The notes beneath the pieces were generated by a model. It saw only the letters and a program-made list of their open reading frames with translations, was not told the DNA's origin and did no database searches. From positions 124,001-188,000 of the forward strand of contig NZ_JACAIS010000007.1 in assembly GCF_030325625.1 (NCBI RefSeq): DNA of 64,000 nucleotides. Reading direction: 5' to 3'. A program made the position numbers and the translations under genes. Numbering within the stretch: position 1 is the stretch's first letter; every line of letters begins with the position of its first letter. This stretch comes from Sphingobacterium sp. N143 (GTDB lineage: Bacteria > Bacteroidota > Bacteroidia > Sphingobacteriales > Sphingobacteriaceae). Shown here piece by piece: positions 1-8,555 of the stretch.

Positions 1-962
1 TAGGAGTGGATGGTTTCTATATGTCCTTTTTCGATACCTATTTTTTCTTCAAGCACAGCCAAAACAGGCGAAATTGCATTGGTGGTACAGGAAGCCGCGG
101 AAAAGATAGTGTGTTTTTGTAAATCAATGTTTTTCTCATTTACAGCATATACAATATTTGGCACACCTTTCCCGGGGGCCGTCAGTAAGACTTGAGCCGA
201 ACCTTTGGACTGCAGGTGCCGACCAAGTTCCTGTTTATCGCGAAATGCCCCAGTGTTGTCGATAATTAAAGCATCTTGTATCCCGTATTGTGTATAGTCA
301 ATATCTTCGGGCTGTTTGGCAGAAATGAGATGAACAGTAATACCATTGATAATAAGGGCTTGATTGACGAGATCAGCTTGGACTTCTCCATCAAACACGC
401 CATGTATGGAATCATTTTTCAATAATGTAGCTCTTTTTTGTAAGGATTTGGCATCCATGGCATCCCGTGTTACAATGGCACGAAGACGGAGTTGCTGCCC
501 TGTACCAGCTTTATTGATAAGTTCACGGGCCAGTAAGCGACCAATGCGGCCAAAGCCATAAAGGACAACATCACGCGGTTTCAATTCTTGCTGTTGATTG
601 ATCCCTTTTAATTCATTTGTAATAAAAATGGGCAGATCGTTTAGAGGAACGGCGTGCTTTTTGACCTGCAACGTAAGCTTGCCAATATCGATACGCGCAG
701 GAGAGAGGGGGAGTTTTTCCAATATCTTTGCGACATGGAGTGTTTCAAATATACTCAACGGTTGTGCTGTGAGAACAGTACTTTCCTTAAGTAAACTGAG
801 AATCGAACTAGATTTTACATCGATGAGTTGGCTCCGGAAAAAGACGAGTTCGACAGCATGGTTGTACCAAAGATTGCTAATGATTTGAATAAAGTTTGCA
901 GCGGCATTTTGCTGGTCTTTGTAACTTTTGATCTCTCGGTCAAAAGAAGGTTTGTGTGACAT
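1..962 (-). CDS. gap: Glyceraldehyde-3-phosphate dehydrogenase, long form (3' end cut by window)
   Basis: Oxidises glyceraldehyde 3-phosphate to 1,3-bisphosphoglycerate with NAD(P) in cytosolic glycolysis or gluconeogenesis. About 320 residues are visible; the C-terminal part lies beyond the window edge. The Rossmann motif GFGRIGR is at about residues 136-142 and the catalytic cysteine motif SCTTN is at about 291-295 (Cys292), with the following I-H-S-Y ending at the edge. The Rossmann fold is preceded by about 130 extra residues, typical of the long GAPDH type I associate with Bacteroidota, so this may be one of two GAPDH paralogues. The start is ATG at 960-962, 24 nt after a -7-like box. 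The family assignment is very secure; which paralogue it is remains uncertain. Confidence 0.93.
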   Translation of the reverse strand, partial: MSHKPSFDREIKSYKDQQNAAANFIQIISNLWYNHAVELVFFRSQLIDVKSSSILSLLKESTVLTAQPLSIFETLHVAKILEKLPLSPARIDIGKLTLQVKKHAVPLNDLPIFITNELKGINQQQELKPRDVVLYGFGRIGRLLARELINKAGTGQQLRLRAIVTRDAMDAKSLQKRATLLKNDSIHGVFDGEVQADLVNQALIINGITVHLISAKQPEDIDYTQYGIQDALIIDNTGAFRDKQELGRHLQSKGSAQVLLTAPGKGVPNIVYAVNEKNIDLQKHTIFSAASCTTNAISPVLAVLEEKIGIEKGHIETIHS

Positions 963-986
963 AATATTTTATAATAGATTATGGTG

Positions 987-994
987 CAAACATA
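987..994 (-). promoter_or_regulatory. -7 promoter box for gap
   Basis: On the minus strand this reads TATGTTTG, a match to the Bacteroidota -7 consensus TAnnTTTG, 24 nt upstream of the GAPDH start. No clear -33 box was recognised at the expected distance. Confidence 0.5.
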
Positions 995-1098
995 GCACAA
1001 ACCTTATTAAAATGGAGCTTATATTTTTGTTTTCATAATTTTACAAATAAAAACCGGTGTCGTATTACTGTTATTATAAAATATTGGGCTTAAAATTA

Positions 1099-2226
1099 TC
1101 AATCTTCTATTATGAATAGCTCGGACATAATATGGTCGGCCATTAATTTTCCTACATCTGTTAAACGCAAGATATTGTTTTCCAAAATAAGCTTCTTCTC
1201 TTCTTGGAATGGGGCAGCATCTTTCAATAGACTATTTTTAACAGATTGTCCAAACCTGTGTTCAACCTGGTTTAAGTCCAGTCCCCACATTGTTCTGAGC
1301 GAAGTCATGATACCTTCATTGATCTGATCCAAGTTTGTTAAGTGCTCAACTTCTAAGGGAAGTTGATTCGAATTGATTGCTTTCATGTATTTCGCATTGT
1401 TGGAGATATTCCAGGATCTGGAAGTCCCATTAAATGAATGTGCTGAAGGGCCTATGCCTAGATAGTGTTTCCCTTTCCAGTAATTCGTGTTATGACGTGC
1501 ATAACGTCCGTTTTTTGCAAAATTGGAAATTTCATACTGCTCATATCCTGCAGTTTTTAAGGTGTCCATAAGGAGATTCATCTGGTCTGCTGCCTGGTCC
1601 GTATCAATTGCTGGACTTAGTCCCTTTTTGATAAAATGATCTAATGCTGTTTTATTTTCTACAGTCATGGAGTAAGAGGAGATATGAGGAATGTCAAAAT
1701 CAATGAGCTGTTGCATATTGTGCTGCCATTTTTCGTTGGTCAATTGTGGGTAACCATAGATAAGGTCGCAGGTAATCTGCTCAAAACCTGCATCTTGTAC
1801 CCGCATGATGGAAGAGCATGCTTCTTGCTGATTGTGTGCTCTATTCATCCATCGTAAATCTTCCTCATAAAAAGACTGTATACCTATGCTGAATCTATTG
1901 ATGGGGGTTGATCGTAATGCATTCACTTTTGATGCACTAAGGTCATCAGGATTTGCTTCCAGTGTAATTTCTGCTTCATAGCTAATATCAAAGTGTTTGG
2001 CTACAGTATCAATAATTTTCGATATTTCATCGGCCTCTAATAATGAAGGAGTGCCACCGCCAAAATAAATGGATTCTATTTTTCTATCCGCTAGATAAGG
2101 AGACCGTAGTTCAATTTCGCGCAATAGGGCGCTGACCATTTCTTTTTTGTACTGCAAGGAGGTGCTGAAATGGAAGTCACAATAATGACAGGCTTGTTTA
2201 CAGAAAGGGATATGGATGTAAATCAT
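1099..2226 (-). CDS. hemW: HemW-like radical SAM protein (heme chaperone, HemN-related)
   Basis: Cytosolic radical SAM protein of the HemN/HemW family. HemW is thought to bind heme and hand it to apo-proteins rather than oxidise coproporphyrinogen. The N-terminus holds the cluster motif C-x3-C-x2-C followed by DF (CKQACHYCDF, about residues 9-18); HemW carries DF here where true HemN carries a further cysteine. The glycine-rich FGGGTPS follows near residue 55, and a C-terminal HemN domain is present. Length 375 is normal for HemW. ATG at 2224-2226 lies only 5 nt after a -7 box, so the mRNA is probably leaderless. It stands alone on the minus strand. The name hemW rather than hemN rests on the cysteine motif and length. 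Confidence 0.88.
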   Translation of the reverse strand: MIYIHIPFCKQACHYCDFHFSTSLQYKKEMVSALLREIELRSPYLADRKIESIYFGGGTPSLLEADEISKIIDTVAKHFDISYEAEITLEANPDDLSASKVNALRSTPINRFSIGIQSFYEEDLRWMNRAHNQQEACSSIMRVQDAGFEQITCDLIYGYPQLTNEKWQHNMQQLIDFDIPHISSYSMTVENKTALDHFIKKGLSPAIDTDQAADQMNLLMDTLKTAGYEQYEISNFAKNGRYARHNTNYWKGKHYLGIGPSAHSFNGTSRSWNISNNAKYMKAINSNQLPLEVEHLTNLDQINEGIMTSLRTMWGLDLNQVEHRFGQSVKNSLLKDAAPFQEEKKLILENNILRLTDVGKLMADHIMSELFIIED

Positions 2227-2231
2227 GGATA

Positions 2232-2239
2232 CAAATATA
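2232..2239 (-). promoter_or_regulatory. -7 promoter box for hemW, 5 nt before ATG
   Basis: Reads TATATTTG on the minus strand, matching TAnnTTTG. It ends 5 nt before the hemW start codon, which implies a leaderless or nearly leaderless transcript. Confidence 0.6.
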
Positions 2240-2430
2240 CCAACACTATACCAACTTCGAGCCTTATTCGCCCTTTTTCCTCCTTACGTCCGCCTCTTGT
2301 TCGACATAGTATTGATCCTTGATCGACAATTGAGGCTACATAGTGGTAATACGTCGGTGAAATAAAGGCCATGGCTCAATGAAAGGTATAGGTTATCCCT
2401 AAGTTAAGCTTGAGTTATGCCCTGGTTAAT

Positions 2431-2480
2431 ACGGACTTTGACGGACTTCAACAGACTTTGACGGACTTTTGTTGACTTCC
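2431..2480. repeat. Five imperfect 10-bp tandem repeats
   Basis: Consecutive decamers read ACGGACTTTG, ACGGACTTCA, ACAGACTTTG, ACGGACTTTT and GTTGACTTCC. The GACTT core is kept in all five at exactly one-helical-turn spacing. They lie in the 395-bp gap between hemW and the 98-residue ORF. The rest of that gap holds one hairpin (2544-2574) and nothing else recognised. Confidence 0.8.
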
Positions 2481-2543
2481 ACTCAGCATTTATTCAATAT
2501 AAGCAAGGTGTAACGATCTTGGGATAGGGGATAAATGGACTTG

Positions 2544-2574
2544 ACAACAAGATAGTTATTTTTTATCTTGTTGT
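2544..2574. promoter_or_regulatory. Perfect 11-bp inverted repeat upstream of the small ORF
   Basis: Arms ACAACAAGATA and TATCTTGTTGT are perfectly complementary around a 9-nt AT-only loop, 47 nt before the ATG at 2622. No T-tract follows, so it is more likely an operator or leader hairpin than a terminator. Confidence 0.5.
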
Positions 2575-2621
2575 AAAGATCTGTTTCGTAAAAAATACCA
2601 ATTTATAAAACCTAAGTCATC

Positions 2622-2918
2622 ATGGATGAGCTAATTGAGAAATTTGTATCTAAAAAATTAAGAAAAAAAGGGGATGAATATCAACTGAGTGCAAATAGTA
2701 TTTTGTCCGAGAAAGGCTTTGGAAAAATGAGCACTGTACAGTATTATCTTACGGACAAAACGGGCAAAAATAGCAGTCCTTCTAACAACAAATCATATTA
2801 CGTAACAGATATTCTACTGACCTATCATGTGCAGAATGGACAGGTCTTGAAAGACTATATTGTATCCAAGAAAATTGACTTCCCTGAACCGGTCATAGGT
2901 AACATCGACTGGGAATAG
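2622..2918 (+). CDS. Hypothetical protein, 98 aa
   Basis: I do not recognise this protein. It is 98 residues, lysine- and serine-rich in the first half (basic run KKLRKKG near residue 12), with no signal peptide, membrane segment or cysteine. The second half has alternating hydrophobic residues suggestive of beta strands. The ATG start follows the inverted repeat at 2544-2574. The stop is 33 bp before the Tat-leader glycosidase-like gene on the same strand, so the two could be co-transcribed. No function is proposed. Confidence 0.6.
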   Translation: MDELIEKFVSKKLRKKGDEYQLSANSILSEKGFGKMSTVQYYLTDKTGKNSSPSNNKSYYVTDILLTYHVQNGQVLKDYIVSKKIDFPEPVIGNIDWE

Positions 2919-2951
2919 CAACAGATTTATTTTAGATTAAAAAAGAATTGT

Positions 2952-4073
2952 ATGAAAAACTCCCGTCGGGACTTTCTGAGAAATGTGATCGGTGCCTCTG
3001 GCCTTTTGATGCTTTCAAAGCATGGCCTTTCCCTGGACAATAGTGTTGAAGAAGCTTTTATCGATAGATTGTTACCTGCACCACGTGGTGGCGGGTTTAT
3101 GATGAAAGATTATTGGATCTGGGATCCCACTGTGATTAGAGGAGAAGATGGAAAATATCATATGTTTGCTTCCCGATGGAGCAAGCAGTATGGTTTTGGC
3201 AACTGGGTTACGAACTCAGAAGTTGTACGTGCTATCTCAGATACGGCAGAAGGACCTTATGAATTTGTCGAGGTGGTACTACCTGCCCGTGGGAAGCAGT
3301 ATTTTGATGGATGTACGACCCATAATCCCCGAATCGTGAAGAGTGGTGAATATTATGTGCTGTATTATTTTGGCAATAATTATCAAGAACCTAATCCAGG
3401 GTACTCGGAAAATGTATGGGAGTCTGGACTGGGGCAAAAAGCCTGGATGCACAAACGGATCGGGATGGCCTATTCCAAATCAATCGCTGGCCCATGGAAA
3501 AGAGTTGATCAACCGATTCTGAACCCACGGCTTGGAAAATGGGATGCTTCTATTACCTCCAACCCATCGCCGGTTGTTTTACCGGATGGGAAGGTTTATT
3601 TGATCTATAAATCTTCACCGGTGAACTATGATCCGCCACTGTTGTTGGGCGCAGCATGCGCAGAGTCGTTTTTGGGACCTTATCTCCGTTTATCTGACAA
3701 GCCGATATTCTCTTTTCATACAGATCAAAATCATGAAAATGATGTAGAAGATCCTTTTGTCTGGCATAATGGCCAGCATTTCGAGCTTATTATGAAGGAC
3801 CGCTATGGGAAGATCTGCGGAGAAGAGGGCGGTGGTATACATGCTTATTCTAAAGACGGCGTAGACTGGCGTTTATCAAAGTTTGTGAAAGCTTATTCCA
3901 AAGTTATCCATTGGGATGATGGCAGTAAAAGTACCCAGGCTAACTTTGAAAGGCCTTTCTTGTTATTTGAAAATGGGAAACCTACTCATTTGTTTGCAGC
4001 AACTGGTGATGGAACGGCTCCTTATCAGTTTGAACGTACCTGGAATATGGTTATTCCATTGAAAGTATCATAG
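2952..4073 (+). CDS. Tat-exported five-bladed beta-propeller protein, GH43/GH117-like
   Basis: Probable periplasmic glycoside hydrolase or related carbohydrate-active protein. The N-terminus has a Tat leader (NSRRDFLRN near residues 3-11, then a hydrophobic stretch to about 28). The rest looks like the GH43-type five-bladed propeller: repeated blades with WDPTV (Asp58), HNPRI, GPWKR, an internal NPSPV and EDPFVW, which supply acidic residues at places typical of this clan. Length 373 fits. The substrate cannot be read from the sequence. It follows the 98-residue ORF by 33 bp and is convergent with the M1 peptidase across a hairpin terminator. No SusCD pair or other sugar genes lie nearby, so it is not part of a visible polysaccharide utilisation locus. 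Confidence 0.7.
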   Translation: MKNSRRDFLRNVIGASGLLMLSKHGLSLDNSVEEAFIDRLLPAPRGGGFMMKDYWIWDPTVIRGEDGKYHMFASRWSKQYGFGNWVTNSEVVRAISDTAEGPYEFVEVVLPARGKQYFDGCTTHNPRIVKSGEYYVLYYFGNNYQEPNPGYSENVWESGLGQKAWMHKRIGMAYSKSIAGPWKRVDQPILNPRLGKWDASITSNPSPVVLPDGKVYLIYKSSPVNYDPPLLLGAACAESFLGPYLRLSDKPIFSFHTDQNHENDVEDPFVWHNGQHFELIMKDRYGKICGEEGGGIHAYSKDGVDWRLSKFVKAYSKVIHWDDGSKSTQANFERPFLLFENGKPTHLFAATGDGTAPYQFERTWNMVIPLKVS

Positions 4074-4105
4074 AGACCATTGATGTTATAACGGCTGGCT
4101 TTTGA

Positions 4106-4151
4106 ATAAAAAAATAGCCTGGAAAAAGATGAAAACAAACTTTTCCAGGCT
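4106..4151 (-). terminator. Hairpin terminator for the M1 peptidase gene
   Basis: AGCCTGGAAAA (4116-4126) pairs perfectly with TTTTCCAGGCT (4141-4151). Read on the minus strand, the stem is followed by a T-rich run (TATTTTTTTATTC), giving an intrinsic terminator for the peptidase gene. It may also stop the convergent glycosidase-like transcript. Confidence 0.8.
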
Positions 4152-4165
4152 GCCTCCCCATTGGA

Positions 4166-6043
4166 TTAACGTGTCCATTCGTTATCTGCAGATTCAACAT
4201 CCGCAAGTCGAAGCGAGGGATCGATACTTACTTTTTTAGGCACCTTGGCCAATGGAATTGAATATTCAGGTTTCGTCCAGAACCAATCTGGGAGCACGGT
4301 ACGTTTAACTCCTTTATAAATGTCGAAATGTTCTTCTGGTTTTTCGCCACGCATTTCTCGTAACGGGATATAGAACAATTCTTTACTGCCATCAACATAT
4401 TCGACCAGAACATCCAATGGCATCGCAAAATTTGATCTATTGATCAGCTGAACCGTTGTGTCGTTTACATTGCCTATCGCATAATCGATCTGGCGGGTTG
4501 TATTTATAAATAGATTGAAGTACCATTTTAAATTAATTCCTGAGACTTCTTCGGCAACACGTTTGAAATCGTTTGGTGTCGGATGTTTGAATTTCCAGAT
4601 ATCATAAAACTTCAGGAATGTCTTTTCCAGATTTTCTTGCCCGATGATGTAGCCCAGTTGTTCGGCAAGGACAGCACCTTTACGGTATGCCTCATTGCTA
4701 TAGGCATAGTTTGTATTATAGTAATCGGCAAGGAGGCTCATCGGTTCTTCTTTTCCTGAGAGAGCCAGTTTATAATATGCCCGGTATGCATCAATCTGTG
4801 GGTTTGATGCTATGGCACCGCGTTTTTCGAAAATACTTTGTATCGCTAATTCTTCTACATAGGAGGTGAATCCTTCATCAAACCATTCATCGACAGTTTC
4901 ATTGATGCCGAATAATTGTTGATACCATGAGTGGGCGGATTCGTGGAATATAACTCCCACGAGGCTTTTTAAATTTCGCCCACCGGTAATCAGCGTGGCA
5001 GTACCGTACTCCATACCTCCGTCTCCACCTTGGATGATGGTATAAGTCGGCCAAGGATAGGTCCCAAATTTCGCACTACAAAAATCAAAGAACTCAGTAG
5101 AGAGACCCAATGCCGTTTTCCAGTTTGATACCACCTCTTTATCCGTCGGTAAGAATACTGTATAAACTTTTATGCCGTTTTTGCTTGACGCAGAGTCAAC
5201 GACAAACTTTGGATCTGCGGCCCAAACGAAGTCATGGATATTTTGGGCTTTGTAATGCCAGGTCGCCTTGCCGTCTTGCGATTTGATTTTGGCTTTGGAC
5301 TGATAGCCTTTTACTTCATCCGGGTTTTGAAGCACTCCTGATGCACCAATCACATAATTCTTATTGAGGTGAATGGTGACATCAAAATCCCCAAAAGGTG
5401 CGATAAATTCCCGACCGGTGTATTCATCCAGATGCCAACCAAATTCATCAAATTGAGCCATTTTTGGATACCATTGTGCCATAGAAAGTGCAACGCCTTC
5501 TGCTGAATTACGACCTGTCCTGCGGATCTGTTCGGGTACCTGAGCAGTCCACTCCATATCAAAATTGACGGTTTCACCATCTTGAATCGCTGTTGGTAAG
5601 GTCACCTCCAGTATTGTTCCGTCGATCTTAAATACTGTATTGATGCCATTCATGGACAGGCTTTTGATTTTCTGATAGCCAATTTGGTTGGGTTGTAGCT
5701 TTTCAATACGGCTCTGATATACAGGCTTTTCTTTTGTGCCGATATTTGAAACCATCCGCCTGTCGGGATCACTGATGTTCTTTAAACGATAATCCATCAT
5801 CGATCCGGGTTGAAAGGCATTAAAATATAAATGAAAGTAGACTTTATTTAAAGACTGGCCTGAGTTGTTGCTATACTTTAATACCATTTTCCCATCATAT
5901 TGATAAGCTTTTTCGTCCACGGTGACATCCATGGTATAGTTAACTCGCTGTTGCCAGAATCCTTTCCTTTGGGCCTTCACGTCCCTTCCCAAAAAATTTA
6001 ATACACATGCAAGTGCAAAAAAGGATAATAATTTGATTTTCAT
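4166..6043 (-). CDS. M1-family zinc metallopeptidase
   Basis: Secreted or periplasmic aminopeptidase-like enzyme of family M1. A Sec signal peptide covers about residues 1-24. The zinc site is HESAH at 367-371 with Glu390 18 residues further on (HEXXH-x18-E). The M1 substrate motif appears as GGMEY at 342-346 in place of the classical GAMEN. A Tyr in SYVEE follows the third zinc ligand. Length 625 is usual for short Bacteroidota M1 enzymes that lack the large C-terminal domain. ATG at 6041-6043 sits 4 nt after a -7 box, so the message is probably leaderless. The gene is divergent from the membrane protein at 6205. Confidence 0.9.
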   Translation of the reverse strand: MKIKLLSFFALACVLNFLGRDVKAQRKGFWQQRVNYTMDVTVDEKAYQYDGKMVLKYSNNSGQSLNKVYFHLYFNAFQPGSMMDYRLKNISDPDRRMVSNIGTKEKPVYQSRIEKLQPNQIGYQKIKSLSMNGINTVFKIDGTILEVTLPTAIQDGETVNFDMEWTAQVPEQIRRTGRNSAEGVALSMAQWYPKMAQFDEFGWHLDEYTGREFIAPFGDFDVTIHLNKNYVIGASGVLQNPDEVKGYQSKAKIKSQDGKATWHYKAQNIHDFVWAADPKFVVDSASSKNGIKVYTVFLPTDKEVVSNWKTALGLSTEFFDFCSAKFGTYPWPTYTIIQGGDGGMEYGTATLITGGRNLKSLVGVIFHESAHSWYQQLFGINETVDEWFDEGFTSYVEELAIQSIFEKRGAIASNPQIDAYRAYYKLALSGKEEPMSLLADYYNTNYAYSNEAYRKGAVLAEQLGYIIGQENLEKTFLKFYDIWKFKHPTPNDFKRVAEEVSGINLKWYFNLFINTTRQIDYAIGNVNDTTVQLINRSNFAMPLDVLVEYVDGSKELFYIPLREMRGEKPEEHFDIYKGVKRTVLPDWFWTKPEYSIPLAKVPKKVSIDPSLRLADVESADNEWTR

Positions 6044-6047
6044 GTTC

Positions 6048-6055
6048 CAAACTTA
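6048..6055 (-). promoter_or_regulatory. -7 promoter box for the M1 peptidase, 4 nt before ATG
   Basis: Minus-strand TAAGTTTG matches TAnnTTTG and ends 4 nt before the start codon, again pointing to a leaderless transcript. Confidence 0.6.
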
Positions 6056-6204
6056 CAAAATTGTCTCAAGAAATAGGGACGGAATAGATCTAAAGCTGTC
6101 AAATGTCATTAAATCTTGACGAAAGTCATTTTTTTAAGTACAATTGGCTTGGTTTTGGTTAGTGGATTTATCTCTTGAGTTAAATAATTTGGTTGTACTG
6201 TTTT

Positions 6205-7062
6205 ATGGAAAATTTGTATTATAGACCTTCAGGGAAGGTTCCTTTTTTAGCCTTGATTGGCTCACTTGTGCTCGGTGTTCTTGGAGCTATTGTTTTAGCC
6301 ATACTATATATTGCGCTACAATGGTTTATTCCTATTATCTATTTCAATGTATTTATTACGCTGGGTTTTGGCGCTGGTATATTTTTTATCCTCAATTTTT
6401 GTTTTAAGCGTTGGAAATTAAGAAATAAGGGGATGGCAGTACTGATTACTCTGATTATTGCATTATTGGGTTTCTATGCCCAATGGGCTTTGTTTGTCTC
6501 ATTAATGTACAATGCTGAAGGGACGATGGGCGGTGACACTTGGGTAAAATCCTCTTTTAATTTAGAGGGATTTAAAGCGTTTTTTCTACATCCTTCTTTT
6601 ATTTGGGAAGCCATTCAGGATCTTAATGAGGTAGGAACATTCTCCTTGAAAAAAAATCCGGTATCAGGGGGAATGCTTTGGGCGATATGGGGTATTGAGA
6701 TGTTGATTATTGTCTTGACTCCGATCATATTGGCATTTCGGGGGATTACAATTTATCCTTTCTCTGAAAAGGATGAAACCTGGATGAATAAAAGGATACT
6801 GCCAGGAAGATTTAAATTTGTGGAAGATCAGGCAACTGTAACAAGCTTACTGGGAAATCATGACTTTGCTTACATTCATGAACACTTGCCTGAAGAAGAA
6901 GAACATCTTTCTTTTGCTACGGCAGAGGTTTATGAATCAGATACTGACGATCATCAGTATTTGACGATTTATAATCATCAATTTATAGAAAAAAAGGGGA
7001 AGGTTGAGGAAAAGAAGAATGAAATCATAGAATTTTTACGCATCAATAGAAACAGTCTATAG
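6205..7062 (+). CDS. Multi-pass inner-membrane protein of unknown function
   Basis: Not recognised by name. The N-terminal two thirds contains about four hydrophobic segments (roughly residues 14-40, 45-65, 75-95 and 165-190), with a soluble loop between the third and fourth. The C-terminal 90 residues are soluble, acidic and glutamate-rich (EEEEH), ending in a lysine/glutamate stretch, and probably face the cytosol. The start used is ATG 6205 (MENLYY); a TTG four codons upstream is less likely. It is convergent with the sulfur-module operon, with a 21-bp inverted repeat between. Confidence 0.7.
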   Translation: MENLYYRPSGKVPFLALIGSLVLGVLGAIVLAILYIALQWFIPIIYFNVFITLGFGAGIFFILNFCFKRWKLRNKGMAVLITLIIALLGFYAQWALFVSLMYNAEGTMGGDTWVKSSFNLEGFKAFFLHPSFIWEAIQDLNEVGTFSLKKNPVSGGMLWAIWGIEMLIIVLTPIILAFRGITIYPFSEKDETWMNKRILPGRFKFVEDQATVTSLLGNHDFAYIHEHLPEEEEHLSFATAEVYESDTDDHQYLTIYNHQFIEKKGKVEEKKNEIIEFLRINRNSL

Positions 7063-7079
7063 TGAAGGTAAATAATAGT

Positions 7080-7123
7080 ATCCATGAAGCGGCTAAGAAC
7101 TCGTTCTTAGCCGCTTCATGGAT
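7080..7123. terminator. Perfect 21-bp inverted repeat between convergent genes
   Basis: A 21-nt arm beginning ATCCATGAAGCGG (7080-7100) is followed by the dinucleotide TC and then its exact reverse complement (7103-7123). It separates two convergent genes and probably ends both transcripts. It lacks a clear T-tract on either side, which is unusual for a Rho-independent terminator. Confidence 0.65.
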
Positions 7124-7136
7124 AGCTGGAAGACAA

Positions 7137-8543
7137 TTAAAAAGATGATTTAACCAACCCCCCCCCTTTTGCGACCCAATCATTAATGGATGGGCTATAA
7201 ATTTTAATATCCTTAATGCCATATTTAGCCAAAATAGAGGCTGCAATTGTCGCGCGGTCACCTGATTGGCAATGAAGGTATAATTTTCTCTCTCTATCGA
7301 TTTTATCCAGGTTGTCGGCAATTGTTCCGACAAAAAGATGTGTAGCACCGGGCAGATGGCCGGCTGTAAATTCGGTCGTGTTACGCACATCGAGAATCTG
7401 GGCATTGGGATTGCCGACCGCACGGTTCATTTCGTCAAAATCGATAAGTTGTTGTCTCTCCAAAGGAATCCCAAGTTGCGAAACCATTTCAGGGGTGATA
7501 TAGCCTACTACCTGATCTAATCCGATGCGCATGAGTTTACGGGTAATATCATCCAGTTCAGTCTCGTCCAGTATAAGAATGAATGGTTCTGTATAATTTA
7601 GTACCCAACCTGCCCAGGTATTAAAGGTTTTATTATTTTGGATATTGATGCTATTGGGAAGGTAACCTTTTGCAAAATCAAATTTATGTCGAGTATCAAT
7701 GGTGGCGGTCCCAGCCTTATAGTGTTTGATAAACTCGTCTTTTGTAAGTTTGGTATACTGTGGGACGGCTGTTTGTAAAGGACGTGTTATTTTGTTGAGT
7801 TTTTTCATCATGGCAAAATAACGGGGTGGTTCAGGCTGTCCATCCAAAAGTTCTTGGACGAAAGCTTTTTCATTGTCTTTGTATTGAAGGGCCCAGTTTC
7901 GGATCCGTTCATAGCCTACAGTTGTACTTGGTACTGCGCCTAATGCTTTTCCACAAGCTGAGCCAGCACCGTGTGCTGGCCATACTTGAATGTGGTCAGG
8001 AAGTGCTAGAAACTGTTTGAGCGAACCGAACATCTGATGGGCACCAATTTCTTTTGTACCAATAAGACCTGCGGCATTCTCTAAAAGATCGGGTCTTCCT
8101 ACATCTCCAACAAATACAAAATCGCCGGTAAAGATCATGACGGGCTCCATTGTAGCTGGGGTGTCAATCAAGGATAAACTGATACTTTCAGGAGTATGTC
8201 CGGGAGTATGTATCACATTGAAAATAAGATTTCCAACATGGATTTGATCTCCATCTTTTAGCCCAATGTGAGGAAATTCGTATTGCCAGTCCTGACCTCC
8301 TTCATCGGAAAGATAGCATTGTGCGCCTGTCAGTTCCGCTAACTCCAGTGTACCCGAAAGATAGTCAGCATGGATATGCGTTTCAGCAATATGTGTAATC
8401 TTGAGGTTGTTCTTATTTGCAATTGCCAAATAGGTGTCCACATCTCTCTTGGGATCAATAACGATAGCTACACCTTTGGCTTGACAGCCAATTAAATAAC
8501 TTGAATGGGCTAAAGATGATTCGAAAATGTGTTGAAAGAACAT
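7137..8543 (-). CDS. Persulfide dioxygenase-like MBL protein fused to two rhodanese domains (CstB-like)
   Basis: Probably oxidises persulfide to sulfite with an iron metallo-beta-lactamase domain and moves sulfane sulfur with a rhodanese. Residues 1 to about 230 form the MBL domain: HIHADYLSG near residue 57 (Tyr where many relatives have the second His), HTPGHTPES, GDFVFVGDVGRPD and WPAHG. A first rhodanese-like domain (about 265-350) lacks an active-site cysteine and looks structural. The second (about 370-468) has the loop HCQSGDR with the catalytic Cys. This three-part layout resembles CstB. It is the last gene of a minus-strand set with TauE/SafE (12-bp gap) and two YeeE halves, consistent with sulfide/persulfide detoxification. 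Confidence 0.88.
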   Translation of the reverse strand: MFFQHIFESSLAHSSYLIGCQAKGVAIVIDPKRDVDTYLAIANKNNLKITHIAETHIHADYLSGTLELAELTGAQCYLSDEGGQDWQYEFPHIGLKDGDQIHVGNLIFNVIHTPGHTPESISLSLIDTPATMEPVMIFTGDFVFVGDVGRPDLLENAAGLIGTKEIGAHQMFGSLKQFLALPDHIQVWPAHGAGSACGKALGAVPSTTVGYERIRNWALQYKDNEKAFVQELLDGQPEPPRYFAMMKKLNKITRPLQTAVPQYTKLTKDEFIKHYKAGTATIDTRHKFDFAKGYLPNSINIQNNKTFNTWAGWVLNYTEPFILILDETELDDITRKLMRIGLDQVVGYITPEMVSQLGIPLERQQLIDFDEMNRAVGNPNAQILDVRNTTEFTAGHLPGATHLFVGTIADNLDKIDRERKLYLHCQSGDRATIAASILAKYGIKDIKIYSPSINDWVAKGGGLVKSSF

Positions 8544-8555
8544 AATATATGATTT

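Noticed and set aside
2431..2480. CRISPR-like array
   Set aside because: Repeats are 10 bp and directly adjacent with no spacers; no cas genes nearby.
7043..7423. A 126-residue minus-strand ORF crossing the end of the dioxygenase gene
   Set aside because: It runs through the 21-bp inverted repeat and overlaps a well-supported rhodanese domain in another frame.
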